64,000 nucleotides of DNA from Staphylococcus carnosus (lineage in GTDB: Bacteria > Bacillota > Bacilli > Staphylococcales > Staphylococcaceae), in contig NZ_UHCT01000001.1 of the NCBI RefSeq assembly GCF_900458435.1, forward strand, positions 2,507,384 to 2,571,383, read 5' to 3'. Shown one piece after another: positions 29,493 to 37,995 of the stretch. The position numbers and the translations under genes are program-made. The notes under the pieces were generated by a model. The model did no database searches. It had not been told where the DNA came from and was given only the letters and a program-made list of their open reading frames with translations. Within the stretch, counting starts at the first letter, position 1. The number at the start of each line of letters is the position of its first letter.

Positions 29493-30086
29493 TTAATAGA
29501 TGTCATGTTCTGTATTCACTAATATTGGTGTAGTATTTGCAATTTTTTTATTGAACAGTTCTTCTTCTGTTATGACACCTGAATAATATAAGCAACAACG
29601 AATCCAAATGATATGTGCAACAATAACAACTACACTGTCTTTTTTATCAAATATTTCTTTAAAAAATTGATCTACCCTAGCTAACACATCATTATAATTG
29701 TCGCCTCCAGGCGCACGTTGTGTAAAGCTATGCCGAAAATCAGACATGAGCGGATTCTCAAAATAAGGTCGATACTCAGGGTTTTGTATTAACTCTTTTT
29801 GTGAATGTCCCTCAAATTTTCCTAGTGAACGTTCTCTTAACAATGCTGTAATAGTAACAGGAATAGTGTTATCAAAACCATTTTCATAGGTCTGTACAGT
29901 CCTCTTTAAATCTGAAACATAAATATGGTCAATAGGAATATCTGAAAAGTATTCTTTCAATTTTTTTGCTGACTTGATACCTGTTTCAGTCAAAGCAACA
30001 TTTAGTTGACCGCAAAAGTAATCTTGCCCGTGTTTATTATCATAATTTGCTGTCGATTCTCCGTGTCGAATTAAATAAATCTCCAA
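29493..30086 (-). CDS. Histidine phosphatase family protein
   Basis: 197 residues. The phosphoglycerate-mutase-type catalytic motif LIRHGESTANY is at the N-terminus and a second histidine occurs in VIVAHIIWIR. Intact catalytic histidines indicate phosphatase activity; substrate unknown. It begins with TTG, supported by GGAGTGAG five bases upstream. Monocistronic. Confidence 0.88.
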   Translation of the reverse strand: MEIYLIRHGESTANYDNKHGQDYFCGQLNVALTETGIKSAKKLKEYFSDIPIDHIYVSDLKRTVQTYENGFDNTIPVTITALLRERSLGKFEGHSQKELIQNPEYRPYFENPLMSDFRHSFTQRAPGGDNYNDVLARVDQFFKEIFDKKDSVVVIVAHIIWIRCCLYYSGVITEEELFNKKIANTTPILVNTEHDIY

Positions 30087-30276
30087 GTTGTCTCACTCCA
30101 ATTATTACTTACTTTCATGGCCAGTTACTTTACTGATATCTTTTTAAAGATAATAAAGTTATAGACACCACTAAATATTTTATTCAACAGTATGATAACA
30201 CGGTTTTAATCAATATATTTATCTTTTTGTCCTTTTGTTATGTAATTTTAATATTCGTTAATTTTATAGAAAAAAT

Positions 30277-30307
30277 TAAAAAGCCGAGCGTCATTGCGCT
30301 CAGCCTT
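30277..30307 (-). terminator. Terminator of the 30.3-30.9 kb gene
   Basis: Minus strand AAGGCTGAGCG-CAATGA-CGCTCGGCTT followed by T-rich sequence, 11 bases after the stop codon. Confidence 0.88.
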
Positions 30308-30317
30308 ATAAAACAAA

Positions 30318-30911
30318 TTATAATAAATCCAACTTATTATTTTTCATCAAGATAAGTAAAAATTCACGTTCTACTTCAAGTAGATGTACATAGTCGTCCG
30401 ACATAACCTCTTTACTCAATTCAATATTTTTCTCAGAAATAAAGTCGATTAATTTTTCGTTTTCTTCGTTATTGCCATATTCATCTTTTGCTTTTGACAA
30501 CAATGAATCTTCACAAACTAAAATAAATGCACGCCCATATGTCATATCTACTTTGCCGCGTTGATAATAAGATTCCAAGAATTTTTTAGCTTCATCAAAG
30601 CTATCAGTATGTTCGAAAATACCGAATACCTGATCCGTTACTTTTTCAGAGATATTAGACAATCTTTCTTTTTCAGGAATATTATCAGGTTTCACTCTAT
30701 CTTTTACGAGTTCTTTTTGTTTTTTAATTTCTTCTTCAATGAGTTCCAATTCCTTGGCACGCTCTTCTTTATTCCATTTATCACGATTGTCTTTATATTC
30801 TTGAAGTAAATCTTTAGCTTTGTGTAAATCGAAATGACTTTCGTCATGTTCACTTTGATCTAAATGGTCGTAATAATTTTGGTCATTTTTTTTAATATCT
30901 TCTTTGCTCAT
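30318..30911 (-). CDS. Hydrophilic protein of unknown function
   Basis: 197 residues, highly charged (many K, E, D), no signal peptide or membrane helix. The N-terminal half is predicted coiled coil (AKELELIEEEIKKQKELV); the C-terminal half is globular-looking and helical with EYGNNEENEKLIDF. I do not recognise it. It has a good ribosome site (AAAGGAG) and its own terminator, so it is a real gene. Confidence 0.7.
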   Translation of the reverse strand: MSKEDIKKNDQNYYDHLDQSEHDESHFDLHKAKDLLQEYKDNRDKWNKEERAKELELIEEEIKKQKELVKDRVKPDNIPEKERLSNISEKVTDQVFGIFEHTDSFDEAKKFLESYYQRGKVDMTYGRAFILVCEDSLLSKAKDEYGNNEENEKLIDFISEKNIELSKEVMSDDYVHLLEVEREFLLILMKNNKLDLL

Positions 30912-31070
30912 AATTTGAAACTCCTTTATATATCGAGTTTATTCAGTTGTCCAATGTATATGGATACATCTCAGAAAATGTATACCCTTAGAAAAACGCT
31001 ATAAACGCGGACTGCAATATAATTGATAACCATCATCTAAATTAGACTGCTCAACACTTAAGTTCCCAAA

Positions 31071-31092
31071 CTGTTTTTATAGCTGTTTTTAT
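31071..31092 (+). repeat. Direct repeat upstream of the PSM-like gene
   Basis: CTGTTTTTAT occurs twice with two bases between (31071-31080, 31083-31092), one helical turn and a bit apart, and the pair is flanked by direct copies of TCAACACTT (31051-31059, 31092-31100). A repeated site about 100-140 bases before a small peptide gene may be a regulator-binding region. Confidence 0.5.
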
Positions 31093-31194
31093 CAACACTT
31101 TGGAACATTAAACAATAAGTTAAGGAATTCTAACCAAATATTCCTATTATTCCTTTACGATAGAAGTAAGTTAAAACGAAGGAGGTTACTTATC

Positions 31195-31272
31195 ATGATG
31201 GTAGCAGATATTATCGGCGGTATTATCAAGTTAATCGTGAGCTTAGTAGACACTTTCAAACCTAAAAACTAA
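31195..31272 (+). CDS. PSM-like amphipathic peptide
   Basis: A 25-codon gene (MMVADIIGGIIKLIVSLVDT, then FKPKN). The hydrophobic/polar pattern is that of alpha-type phenol-soluble modulins and delta-toxin, and IIGGIIKLI resembles the GIIAGIIK start of S. aureus PSM-alpha. PSMs are exported surfactant toxins acting on membranes and biofilms. A near-perfect AAGGAGG site lies 9 bases before the ATG and an independent terminator follows. No PSM family search was run. Confidence 0.8.
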   Translation: MMVADIIGGIIKLIVSLVDTFKPKN

Positions 31273-31293
31273 TAAATACTTAAATATGATTGT

Positions 31294-31326
31294 AAATACG
31301 CTCTCGCTATAGAGCATATTTTTTTG
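31294..31326 (+). terminator. Terminator of the PSM-like gene
   Basis: ATACGCTCT pairs with AGAGCATAT, then seven T. Confidence 0.85.
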
Positions 31327-31371
31327 ACTTGAAAATTAAAAGCAGCTGTTATGCACAACCGCTTCATCGTT

Positions 31372-31761
<390 letters not shown>

Positions 31762-31822
31762 CTAACTAAAAAGATATTTATCAAATATGCAGCTTAAGAC
31801 TTTGATAATAAATTACCACTAA

Positions 31823-31837
31823 TGATAATTATTCTCA
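31823..31837. promoter_or_regulatory. Fur box upstream of the isdG-like gene
   Basis: TGATAAT-T-ATTCTCA matches the 7-1-7 Fur consensus (TGATAATNATTATCA) at 13 of 14 fixed bases, 128 bases before the start codon. Confidence 0.8.
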
Positions 31838-31945
31838 ATTGTATTTTTAATTATTAACTATTTTTAAGAATTACATTTGAATATAAATTTCAAGTTTTGA
31901 GAATACTTGTCTAGAAGATACTTCTATACTTTAATTTTTAGGCAA

Positions 31946-31978
31946 AATAAAAACACCCACTTACAAAGTGAGTGCTTC
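31946..31978 (-). terminator. Terminator of the 72-residue protein gene
   Basis: Minus strand AGCACTCACTT-TGT-AAGTGGGTGTT followed by T-rich sequence. Confidence 0.85.
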
Positions 31979-31981
31979 CAA

Positions 31982-32200
31982 TTACTTCCCGTGTTCATTA
32001 ACGAACTTCTTACCTTCATCAGTAACTTTCCAAGAATCTATTTCTCCGTCTATATAATCAATATCAACATATCCTTCATGACTTAATGTAATGATGTCAT
32101 CTTTCAATTCTTCAAGTTGTTTCTGTGATGTTGTTTCACCGTCATCTTCCGTAGGTCGTAAAAACATTTTCAACAACTCATATCTTCTTTCATCATTCAT
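31982..32200 (-). CDS. Small protein, winged-helix-like
   Basis: 72 residues, acidic. The C-terminal half (LSHEGYVDIDYIDGEIDSWK, then VTDEGKKFV) looks like the recognition helix and beta-wing of a small winged-helix fold, although basic DNA-contacting residues are few. Function unknown. GAGGAGATG precedes the ATG, and the gene has its own terminator. Confidence 0.6.
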   Translation of the reverse strand: MNDERRYELLKMFLRPTEDDGETTSQKQLEELKDDIITLSHEGYVDIDYIDGEIDSWKVTDEGKKFVNEHGK

Positions 32201-32446
32201 TCTTCTTCATCTCCTCGATAAATGATATCTAAAGTTACATTTTAATCGATCCAATACTAAGATAGTTGAGAGTCAGTTATCCTATTAATAGTAGATTTAC
32301 CATTATGTAAAGTTGGTCAAACATGAAAGGGTCTGTATATTTTTAATTTGCAATATAAAGCAATTAAGAAGTTCATATTTTCATATAGAAAAGCACAGAC
32401 ATTTTAAGTTATCATTTTTCTAGCTTTTTAAATATTTTAGACATAA

Positions 32447-32480
32447 AGAAACCCCGTAGAGCCTATGCCTACGGGGATTA
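32447..32480 (-). terminator. Terminator of rpsF-ssb-rpsR
   Basis: Minus strand AATCCCCGTAGGC pairs with the GCTCTACGGGGTTT arm, then T-rich sequence. Confidence 0.88.
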
Positions 32481-32495
32481 TCTATAAGTTCTATC

Positions 32496-32738
32496 TTAGT
32501 TTTCTTCTTTAACATATGGTAATAAAGCCATATGACGAGCACGTTTGATAGCTGTAGTCAACATACGCTGATATTTAGCTGAAGTGCCAGTTACACGACG
32601 TGGTAAAATTTTACCGCGTTCTGAGATAAAACGTTTTAATAAGTCTGTATCTTTATAGTCGATGTGTGTAATACCGTTTGCTGTGAAATAGCAAACTTTT
32701 TTACGACGACGTCCGCCTCTTCTTGGTCCACCTGCCAT
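32496..32738 (-). CDS. rpsR: 30S ribosomal protein S18
   Basis: 80 residues, basic, with the S18 core [20 protein letters not shown]. Part of the small-subunit platform next to S6. Last gene of the rpsF-ssb-rpsR operon, 56 bases after ssb. Confidence 0.98.
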   Translation of the reverse strand: MAGGPRRGGRRRKKVCYFTANGITHIDYKDTDLLKRFISERGKILPRRVTGTSAKYQRMLTTAIKRARHMALLPYVKEEN

Positions 32739-32794
32739 GGTTAACTGCCTCCTTTAATTGAGTTTTTCAAATTTCTACGTTCATTACACGTTTA

Positions 32795-33316
32795 TTAGAA
32801 TGGTAAATCATCATCACTGATATCAATCGGTCCGTTTGCATTTGCAAATGGATTATCAGATTGTCCAGATTTTGATGAATTTTGGTTTTGATAAGATGAC
32901 GTATTTTGACCTTGTTGTTGTCCACCGTAACTTTGACCGTAATCTTGGAATTGATTGCCTCCTCCAGATTGTTGGCCGCCATGACGTTGGTTTTGTGATT
33001 TAGGTTCAAGGAATTGGACACTGTCACACACAACTTCTGTCACAAAAATACGACGTCCTTCTTGGTTTTCGTAACTGCGTGATTGCAAGCGACCGTCAAC
33101 GCCAGCAAGACTACCTTTAAACAAATAATTGTTTACATTCTCTGCTTGTTTTCTAAAAACAACACAGTTAATGAAGTCTGCTTCACGTTCCCCTTGCGCA
33201 TTCGTAAACGTACGATTAACCGCTAGGGTAAAAGTCGCTACACTTACGCCTGAGGGTGTCGTTCTGTATTCAGGATCTCGAGTTAAACGTCCTACCAATA
33301 CAACTCTGTTAAGCAT
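32795..33316 (-). CDS. ssb: Single-stranded DNA-binding protein
   Basis: 173 residues. N-terminal OB fold ([16 protein letters not shown], about residues 1-110), a Q/G/N-rich flexible linker (about 115-160) and the acidic tip DISDDDLPF that recruits repair and replication partners. This is the chromosomal SSB, given its place between rpsF and rpsR. Confidence 0.97.
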   Translation of the reverse strand: MLNRVVLVGRLTRDPEYRTTPSGVSVATFTLAVNRTFTNAQGEREADFINCVVFRKQAENVNNYLFKGSLAGVDGRLQSRSYENQEGRRIFVTEVVCDSVQFLEPKSQNQRHGGQQSGGGNQFQDYGQSYGGQQQGQNTSSYQNQNSSKSGQSDNPFANANGPIDISDDDLPF

Positions 33317-33337
33317 TTAAACGCCCCCATTCTGTTT

Positions 33338-33634
33338 TTACTTGTCTTCATCTTCGCGGATTACAATGTAACGAATGATATCGTCATTGATTTTAGCTAA
33401 ACGTTGGAATTCGTCTGTAGCTTCACTGTTTTCAGTGTTGATACGTACAATGTAGTAGTAACCTTCTTTGAAATCTTCAATTTCGTAAGCAAGGCGACGT
33501 TTGCCCCAATCTTTCTCTTCGATGATTTCAGCACCGTCGTTTGTTAAAATACCGTTGAAACGTTCAACTAATGCTTTTCTCGCTTCGTCTTCAATGTTCG
33601 GACGAACAACGTACATAATTTCATATGTTCTCAT
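33338..33634 (-). CDS. rpsF: 30S ribosomal protein S6
   Basis: 98 residues starting [14 protein letters not shown], the usual S6 N-terminus. First gene of the operon, with ssb 21 bases downstream. AAGGAGG precedes the ATG. Confidence 0.98.
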   Translation of the reverse strand: MRTYEIMYVVRPNIEDEARKALVERFNGILTNDGAEIIEEKDWGKRRLAYEIEDFKEGYYYIVRINTENSEATDEFQRLAKINDDIIRYIVIREDEDK

Positions 33635-33774
33635 TTTATATTTGCACCTCCTTGTGGTCTATGCGGCTTACTATCAGATGTAGCAAGCAAGGAATAATTT
33701 TCATTACTCACAGTCAAGAATTATAGCACACGCAATTACTTTTTACAATCATTTTCATAACACTTTTCATTTTA

Positions 33775-34809
33775 TTAGTTGATTTCACAAGCATAACCAT
33801 CTTTATCTCGATCCATTTTTGCTTGGTAAGCTGGATGCCCTTGCGGAACTCCTCCCGGGTGCACTTGTCTTAAAGCAGTACAATTCGGATAACTTTCACT
33901 TGCCGTACCGCTCGTGCTTTGGCTTGTTCCTCCTGAAGAAGGAACACTCCCCTCAGACTGACCTTGCGTTTGTTGCGGTGTTTGTGTTTCTTTAGGGGTA
34001 CTTGATTGAGTTTCCGTATCAGCAGGTACTTCACCACTCCAAATATTCAAGTGTTCTTCTTGAGCTAAACGCTGACTTTCTTTTAACTGATCCAAATACG
34101 TAATGTTTGGTGGATAAATATATGCTACTTTAGCCAATCCTTGACGAACAAGTGCATCATTAACCATCTTGCCATCTGCATAAACATACGCTAAATAACG
34201 TCCATATTTATCAGTCTTTCCACCCTTATCAAATTCAACTTCGATTTTCGAAGCATTTTCCAACATGTTTTTCGTATAAGCTGAAGCTTCTTTACCATAT
34301 GGTTGAACACCTTTTGTAGGGTGTTTTGTTTCAGGTGTATCAATTAGCAATAAACGGAAAACAGCTTCTTTTCCATCATACATTAACCGTACTGTATCTC
34401 CATCAACTGCTCTCGCGTATGTTGCTTCTTCTTTCACTAAACCATTAGCTTCTTTTTCAGTTTCTGATTTAGTTTCTGGTTTTTCCTTGTCTTTCTTATT
34501 CGATGTATCTTCAGTTTCAGATTTTTTTGTTGGAGCAGCTTTAAATTCTTTTTCTTTATTATTCTCAGCATCTGAATCTTTTTCAGGTGCTTTCTTTGCC
34601 TTCTCTTTAGTTTGGTGTGCTGTTTTTTGTTCATGCTTTGAAGATTCATCATCTTCACCGCCCAAACCAGTTAGGAGAATGCCTAGAAAAAGGCTCGCAA
34701 CTAAAGTAATCGCCGCAGATTTTTTCGGTTTTCCTTTAATTGCTAAATAAATTAGACGAATTAAAAATATAAAAAATACTATAAAACATATACCGCCTAG
34801 AAATTGCAT
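33775..34809 (-). CDS. Membrane-anchored nuclease with Excalibur domain
   Basis: 344 residues. Two N-terminal hydrophobic segments (about residues 3-20 and 32-50), then a long K/E/T-rich spacer (about 55-125), a staphylococcal-nuclease domain (about 128-255; [40 protein letters not shown]) and a C-terminal Excalibur calcium-binding motif ([20 protein letters not shown] and [12 protein letters not shown]). Catalytic Arg/Glu positions appear intact. Probably a Ca2+-dependent nuclease held on the outside of the membrane, for DNA turnover or nutrient release. GAGGTG precedes the ATG. Single gene. Confidence 0.88.
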   Translation of the reverse strand: MQFLGGICFIVFFIFLIRLIYLAIKGKPKKSAAITLVASLFLGILLTGLGGEDDESSKHEQKTAHQTKEKAKKAPEKDSDAENNKEKEFKAAPTKKSETEDTSNKKDKEKPETKSETEKEANGLVKEEATYARAVDGDTVRLMYDGKEAVFRLLLIDTPETKHPTKGVQPYGKEASAYTKNMLENASKIEVEFDKGGKTDKYGRYLAYVYADGKMVNDALVRQGLAKVAYIYPPNITYLDQLKESQRLAQEEHLNIWSGEVPADTETQSSTPKETQTPQQTQGQSEGSVPSSGGTSQSTSGTASESYPNCTALRQVHPGGVPQGHPAYQAKMDRDKDGYACEIN

Positions 34810-34966
34810 TATGTATTACACCTCTGTCATTTGTTTATTTATATCTATATTATACTATAATTTTAATAAATTTAACGGCGTTTTTTAGTTCACCTGACAT
34901 AGATAGTTTAAATTCACAACTCTGCTTCCTATTAAGTTAAAATATGTATACAAAGAGGTGTTTATT

Positions 34967-35224
34967 ATGACTGAAAATCGAGCATATATTTTTAAAAGCG
35001 GACAAGATCATGCTGTTACTTTATCCGAATCAGTAATAAAATCTTTAAATTTAAAACCCGGTGATGTATTAGTACAAGAAATTGTTGATGGCCAAATCAT
35101 CCTAAAAAAGGAAAACCATCAAAGTTTTTCGGAAGAATGGAATCAATTCTTTGAACAAGGCGGCAATTATGATGATTACGAAACACACCAATGGGGCGAA
35201 GCATCGGAGCGTGAAAAATGGTAG
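34967..35224 (+). CDS. pemI: Antitoxin, PemI/MazE-like
   Basis: 85 residues. N-terminal AbrB-type DNA-binding fold (AVTLSESVIKSLNLKPGDVL) and an acidic C-terminal tail that would wrap the toxin. The start at 34967 has AAGAGGTG upstream. The last 7 bases overlap the toxin start, typical of toxin-antitoxin pairs, and the protein is expected to repress its own promoter together with the toxin. Confidence 0.85.
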   Translation: MTENRAYIFKSGQDHAVTLSESVIKSLNLKPGDVLVQEIVDGQIILKKENHQSFSEEWNQFFEQGGNYDDYETHQWGEASEREKW

Positions 35225-35568
35225 AGCAATACAAAATTATTGATGTGAATTTAGATCCGATACTTGGTCGTGAAAAAGGAAAATATCGACCATGTGTTGT
35301 TTTAAGCCGTACGAGTTTCAATGATAAAACAAGTTTAGTATGGGTTTCTCCCATCACAAGCCGACCGGTTAAATATCCTACTGATGTTGCACTGAAAACA
35401 ATGGAACATCATATCAAAGGCACAATAGATGTAGGGCAAATCAGAACTTTAGATTTGAGTACACGTCATTATCGTGTGGTAGATAGTGTTTCGCATGAAG
35501 TAATGCATAAAATTGATGATATCATCACAAATATATTGAAAATCGAATCTCCTCAAAGACACTTGTAA
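35218..35568 (+). CDS. pemK: Toxin, PemK/MazF-like endoribonuclease
   Basis: 116 residues. PemK/MazF fold: GREKGKYRPCVVLSR, then WVSPITSRP and GTIDVGQIRTLDLSTRHYRV. Family members cut mRNA at specific short motifs. It starts inside the antitoxin stop region (ATGGTAG overlap), giving coupled translation. It is chromosomal here, beside argF, whereas the pair is often plasmid-borne. Confidence 0.88.
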   Translation: MVEQYKIIDVNLDPILGREKGKYRPCVVLSRTSFNDKTSLVWVSPITSRPVKYPTDVALKTMEHHIKGTIDVGQIRTLDLSTRHYRVVDSVSHEVMHKIDDIITNILKIESPQRHL

Positions 35569-35645
35569 CAACAAGCTGGTTCCATATAGTTTCATTTCAG
35601 TAAGATGATTATTTCCATTATTTAACAAAGGAAAAGAGGGTATAT

Positions 35646-35658
35646 GTACACTGTGTAC
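35646..35658. promoter_or_regulatory. Palindrome between pemK and argF
   Basis: GTACAC-T-GTGTAC is a perfect 13-base palindrome, 84 bases before the argF -35. A regulator site is possible; the protein is unknown. Confidence 0.35.
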
Positions 35659-35741
35659 TTTAAAACTAAATATTAAAAATATATATTCTTCGTTAAATTG
35701 TTGCAGAAGTGTGAAAGTTTTGTAGACGAACATGTTTTAAA

Positions 35742-35770
35742 TTGGTTTTTAAATTGTAAGCGCTTATAAT
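35742..35770 (+). promoter_or_regulatory. argF promoter with overlapping cre site
   Basis: TTGGTT (35742-35747), 17 bases, TATAAT (35765-35770). A near-consensus cre box TGTAAGCGCTTATA (35755-35768) overlaps the -10, so CcpA binding should block transcription when preferred sugars are present. Confidence 0.85.
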
Positions 35771-35808
35771 AAAGGTGAAATCAATCACAAAGAGGAGTTG
35801 TATGTATA

Positions 35809-36813
35809 ATGCAAAACTTAAGAAACAGAAATTTCCTAACATTATTAGATTTTTCACAGAAAGAAGTTGAATTTTTACTCAACCTTTCAGAAGACTTGAA
35901 AAGAGCGAAATACGCAGGTATTGAGCAGCCGACGATGAAAGGAAAAAACATTGCCTTAATTTTTGAAAAAGACTCAACTCGTACTCGTTGCGCATTTGAA
36001 GTTGCCGCTTACGACCAAGGTGCTCACGTTACTTACCTTGGACCTACAGGCAGCCAAATGGGCAAAAAAGAAACAGCAGCAGATACAGCACGCGTTTTAG
36101 GCGGCATGTATGACGGTATCGAATACCGCGGATTCTCTCAACGTACTGTTGAAACATTGGCGAAAGAATCAGGCGTTCCAGTATGGAACGGTTTAACAGA
36201 TGAAGATCACCCTACGCAAGTATTGGCTGACTTCTTGACTGCTAAAGAAACATTGAAAAAACCTTATCACGAAATCAACTTCACATATGTTGGAGACGGA
36301 CGCAACAACGTTGCGAACGCATTAATGGCAGGTGCTGCAATTATGGGTATGCGTTTCCACCTTGTATGTCCGAAAGAATTGAATCCGACAGACGAATTAT
36401 TGAGCCGTTGTAGAGAATTGGCTGAAGAAAACGGCGGCGAAATCTTAGTGACAGATGATATCGATAAAGGTGTGAAAGGTTCAGACGTACTTTACACAGA
36501 CGTTTGGGTATCTATGGGCGAACCTGACGATGTCTGGAAAGAACGTATCGAATTATTGAAACCTTACCAAGTTAACCAAGAAATGATCGAAAAAACAGGC
36601 AATCCACGTGTCATCTTCGAACACTGCTTGCCATCATTCCACAACACTGATACTAAAATCGGTAAAGAAATTTATGACAAATACGGCTTGAAAGAAATGG
36701 AAGTTACAGACGAAGTCTTCGAAGGCAAACACTCTGTCGTATTCCAAGAAGCTGAAAACCGTATGCACACTATCAAAGCAGTAATGGTCGCTACTTTAGG
36801 CGATATTGGATAA
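35809..36813 (+). CDS. argF: Ornithine carbamoyltransferase
   Basis: 334 residues. Carbamoyl phosphate site [10 protein letters not shown] and ornithine loop HCLPSFH are intact. Catalyses ornithine plus carbamoyl phosphate to citrulline. It stands alone: no arginine deiminase or biosynthesis genes adjoin it, so anabolic versus catabolic use cannot be settled, although cre control suggests carbon-regulated arginine metabolism. GAGGAG precedes the ATG. Confidence 0.95.
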   Translation: MQNLRNRNFLTLLDFSQKEVEFLLNLSEDLKRAKYAGIEQPTMKGKNIALIFEKDSTRTRCAFEVAAYDQGAHVTYLGPTGSQMGKKETAADTARVLGGMYDGIEYRGFSQRTVETLAKESGVPVWNGLTDEDHPTQVLADFLTAKETLKKPYHEINFTYVGDGRNNVANALMAGAAIMGMRFHLVCPKELNPTDELLSRCRELAEENGGEILVTDDIDKGVKGSDVLYTDVWVSMGEPDDVWKERIELLKPYQVNQEMIEKTGNPRVIFEHCLPSFHNTDTKIGKEIYDKYGLKEMEVTDEVFEGKHSVVFQEAENRMHTIKAVMVATLGDIG

Positions 36814-36850
36814 ATTTTATTAAAATTAGCATTATAATGTCATATTAAAA

Positions 36851-36899
36851 AACGTCCTTCATAGCCAGATACTTAAAGGGTTAAAGCTATGAAGGGCGT
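36851..36899 (+). terminator. argF terminator
   Basis: AACGTCCTTCATAGC pairs with GCTATGAAGGGCGT, followed by a T-rich tract. Confidence 0.85.
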
Positions 36900-37014
36900 A
36901 TTTATTTTTCTATTGAATGTAATTTATATTAATATCTAGACAAACAAATGTTTTGCGCAATTATTTGTAAATATTGTATCATCTCTTTATTCACTCTAAG
37001 GAGGTTTATCAATT

Positions 37015-37782
37015 ATGAAATATACATTAATTACAGGGGCTAGTTCTGGAATCGGTTATGAAACGGCTTTAAAATTTGCCGAACGAGAAAATAATCTCAT
37101 ACTTGTTGCACGCAACGAAGACAATTTACAAGCATTGAGAGCGAAAATTCAATCGCAACACCCTAAATTAGATGTAGTTATTAAATCAGTAGATTTATCA
37201 GAACCCAAAAAAGTACATCAACTTTATGAAGAACTCAATGATTATGAGCTTCAAACTCTTATTAATAACGCTGGCTTCGGAGATTTCAACCAAATCAGTG
37301 ATCAAGATTTTGATAAAACAGAAAAAATGATACGTTTAAATGTTGAAGCATTGACAATTCTCACATCCCTATTTGTCAGAGATTATGAAAATGTCGAAGG
37401 TACCCAAGTTATCAACCTCTCTTCAGTTGCTGGTTATGAAATTTTCCCAGTTTCATTAACTTATACAGCCACTAAATATTATGTCTCTGCTTATACAGAA
37501 GGATTAAATGTATTGTTGAAAAACAAAGATGCCAAAATGCGTGCTAAAGTATTAGCTCCTGCACCTACAGACACTAAATTCATGCAGCGCTCTTTGGATA
37601 AAGATAACTTTGAATATCAAGGTAATGTCGAAAATTATAATACACCTGAGGAAATGGCTTCTTATTTATTAGAACTATATGACAGCGACAAAACTATCGG
37701 TCTAGTGAATGCTGAAACATTAAAATTAGAATTAAAAGATCAATTCTACCCTATTAATAATCTATCAGGAGACTATGATTAA
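37015..37782 (+). CDS. Short-chain dehydrogenase/reductase
   Basis: 255 residues. Rossmann motif TGASSGIGYE, the NNAGFGD motif and catalytic Ser/Tyr/Lys (SSVAGYE ... YTATKYYV) are complete, so an NAD(P)-dependent oxidoreductase. It resembles the YqjQ/DltE-like subgroup; substrate unknown. AAGGAGG precedes the ATG; single gene. Confidence 0.9.
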   Translation: MKYTLITGASSGIGYETALKFAERENNLILVARNEDNLQALRAKIQSQHPKLDVVIKSVDLSEPKKVHQLYEELNDYELQTLINNAGFGDFNQISDQDFDKTEKMIRLNVEALTILTSLFVRDYENVEGTQVINLSSVAGYEIFPVSLTYTATKYYVSAYTEGLNVLLKNKDAKMRAKVLAPAPTDTKFMQRSLDKDNFEYQGNVENYNTPEEMASYLLELYDSDKTIGLVNAETLKLELKDQFYPINNLSGDYD

Positions 37783-37940
37783 AAATATCTATAGCTTTTT
37801 ATTTAAATTTTAGTGTGCTTCAAACACGATCTGATTTTTCAATGAAGCAACTATCAATCATAATTGAATCTTTTATTAATTATTAGTGCAAATTAAAACA
37901 ACATAATGTAATTCAGAAAAGACGAACATTCCAAACAAAT

Positions 37941-37990
37941 AAAAAAGCATGCTCAATACATTTTTAAATGCAAACTTGAGCATGTTTTTT
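37941..37990. terminator. Bidirectional terminator
   Basis: AAAAAAGCATGCTCAA pairs with TTGAGCATGTTTTTT between the SDR and the M60 protein genes. Confidence 0.88.
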
Positions 37991-37995
37991 CTATT

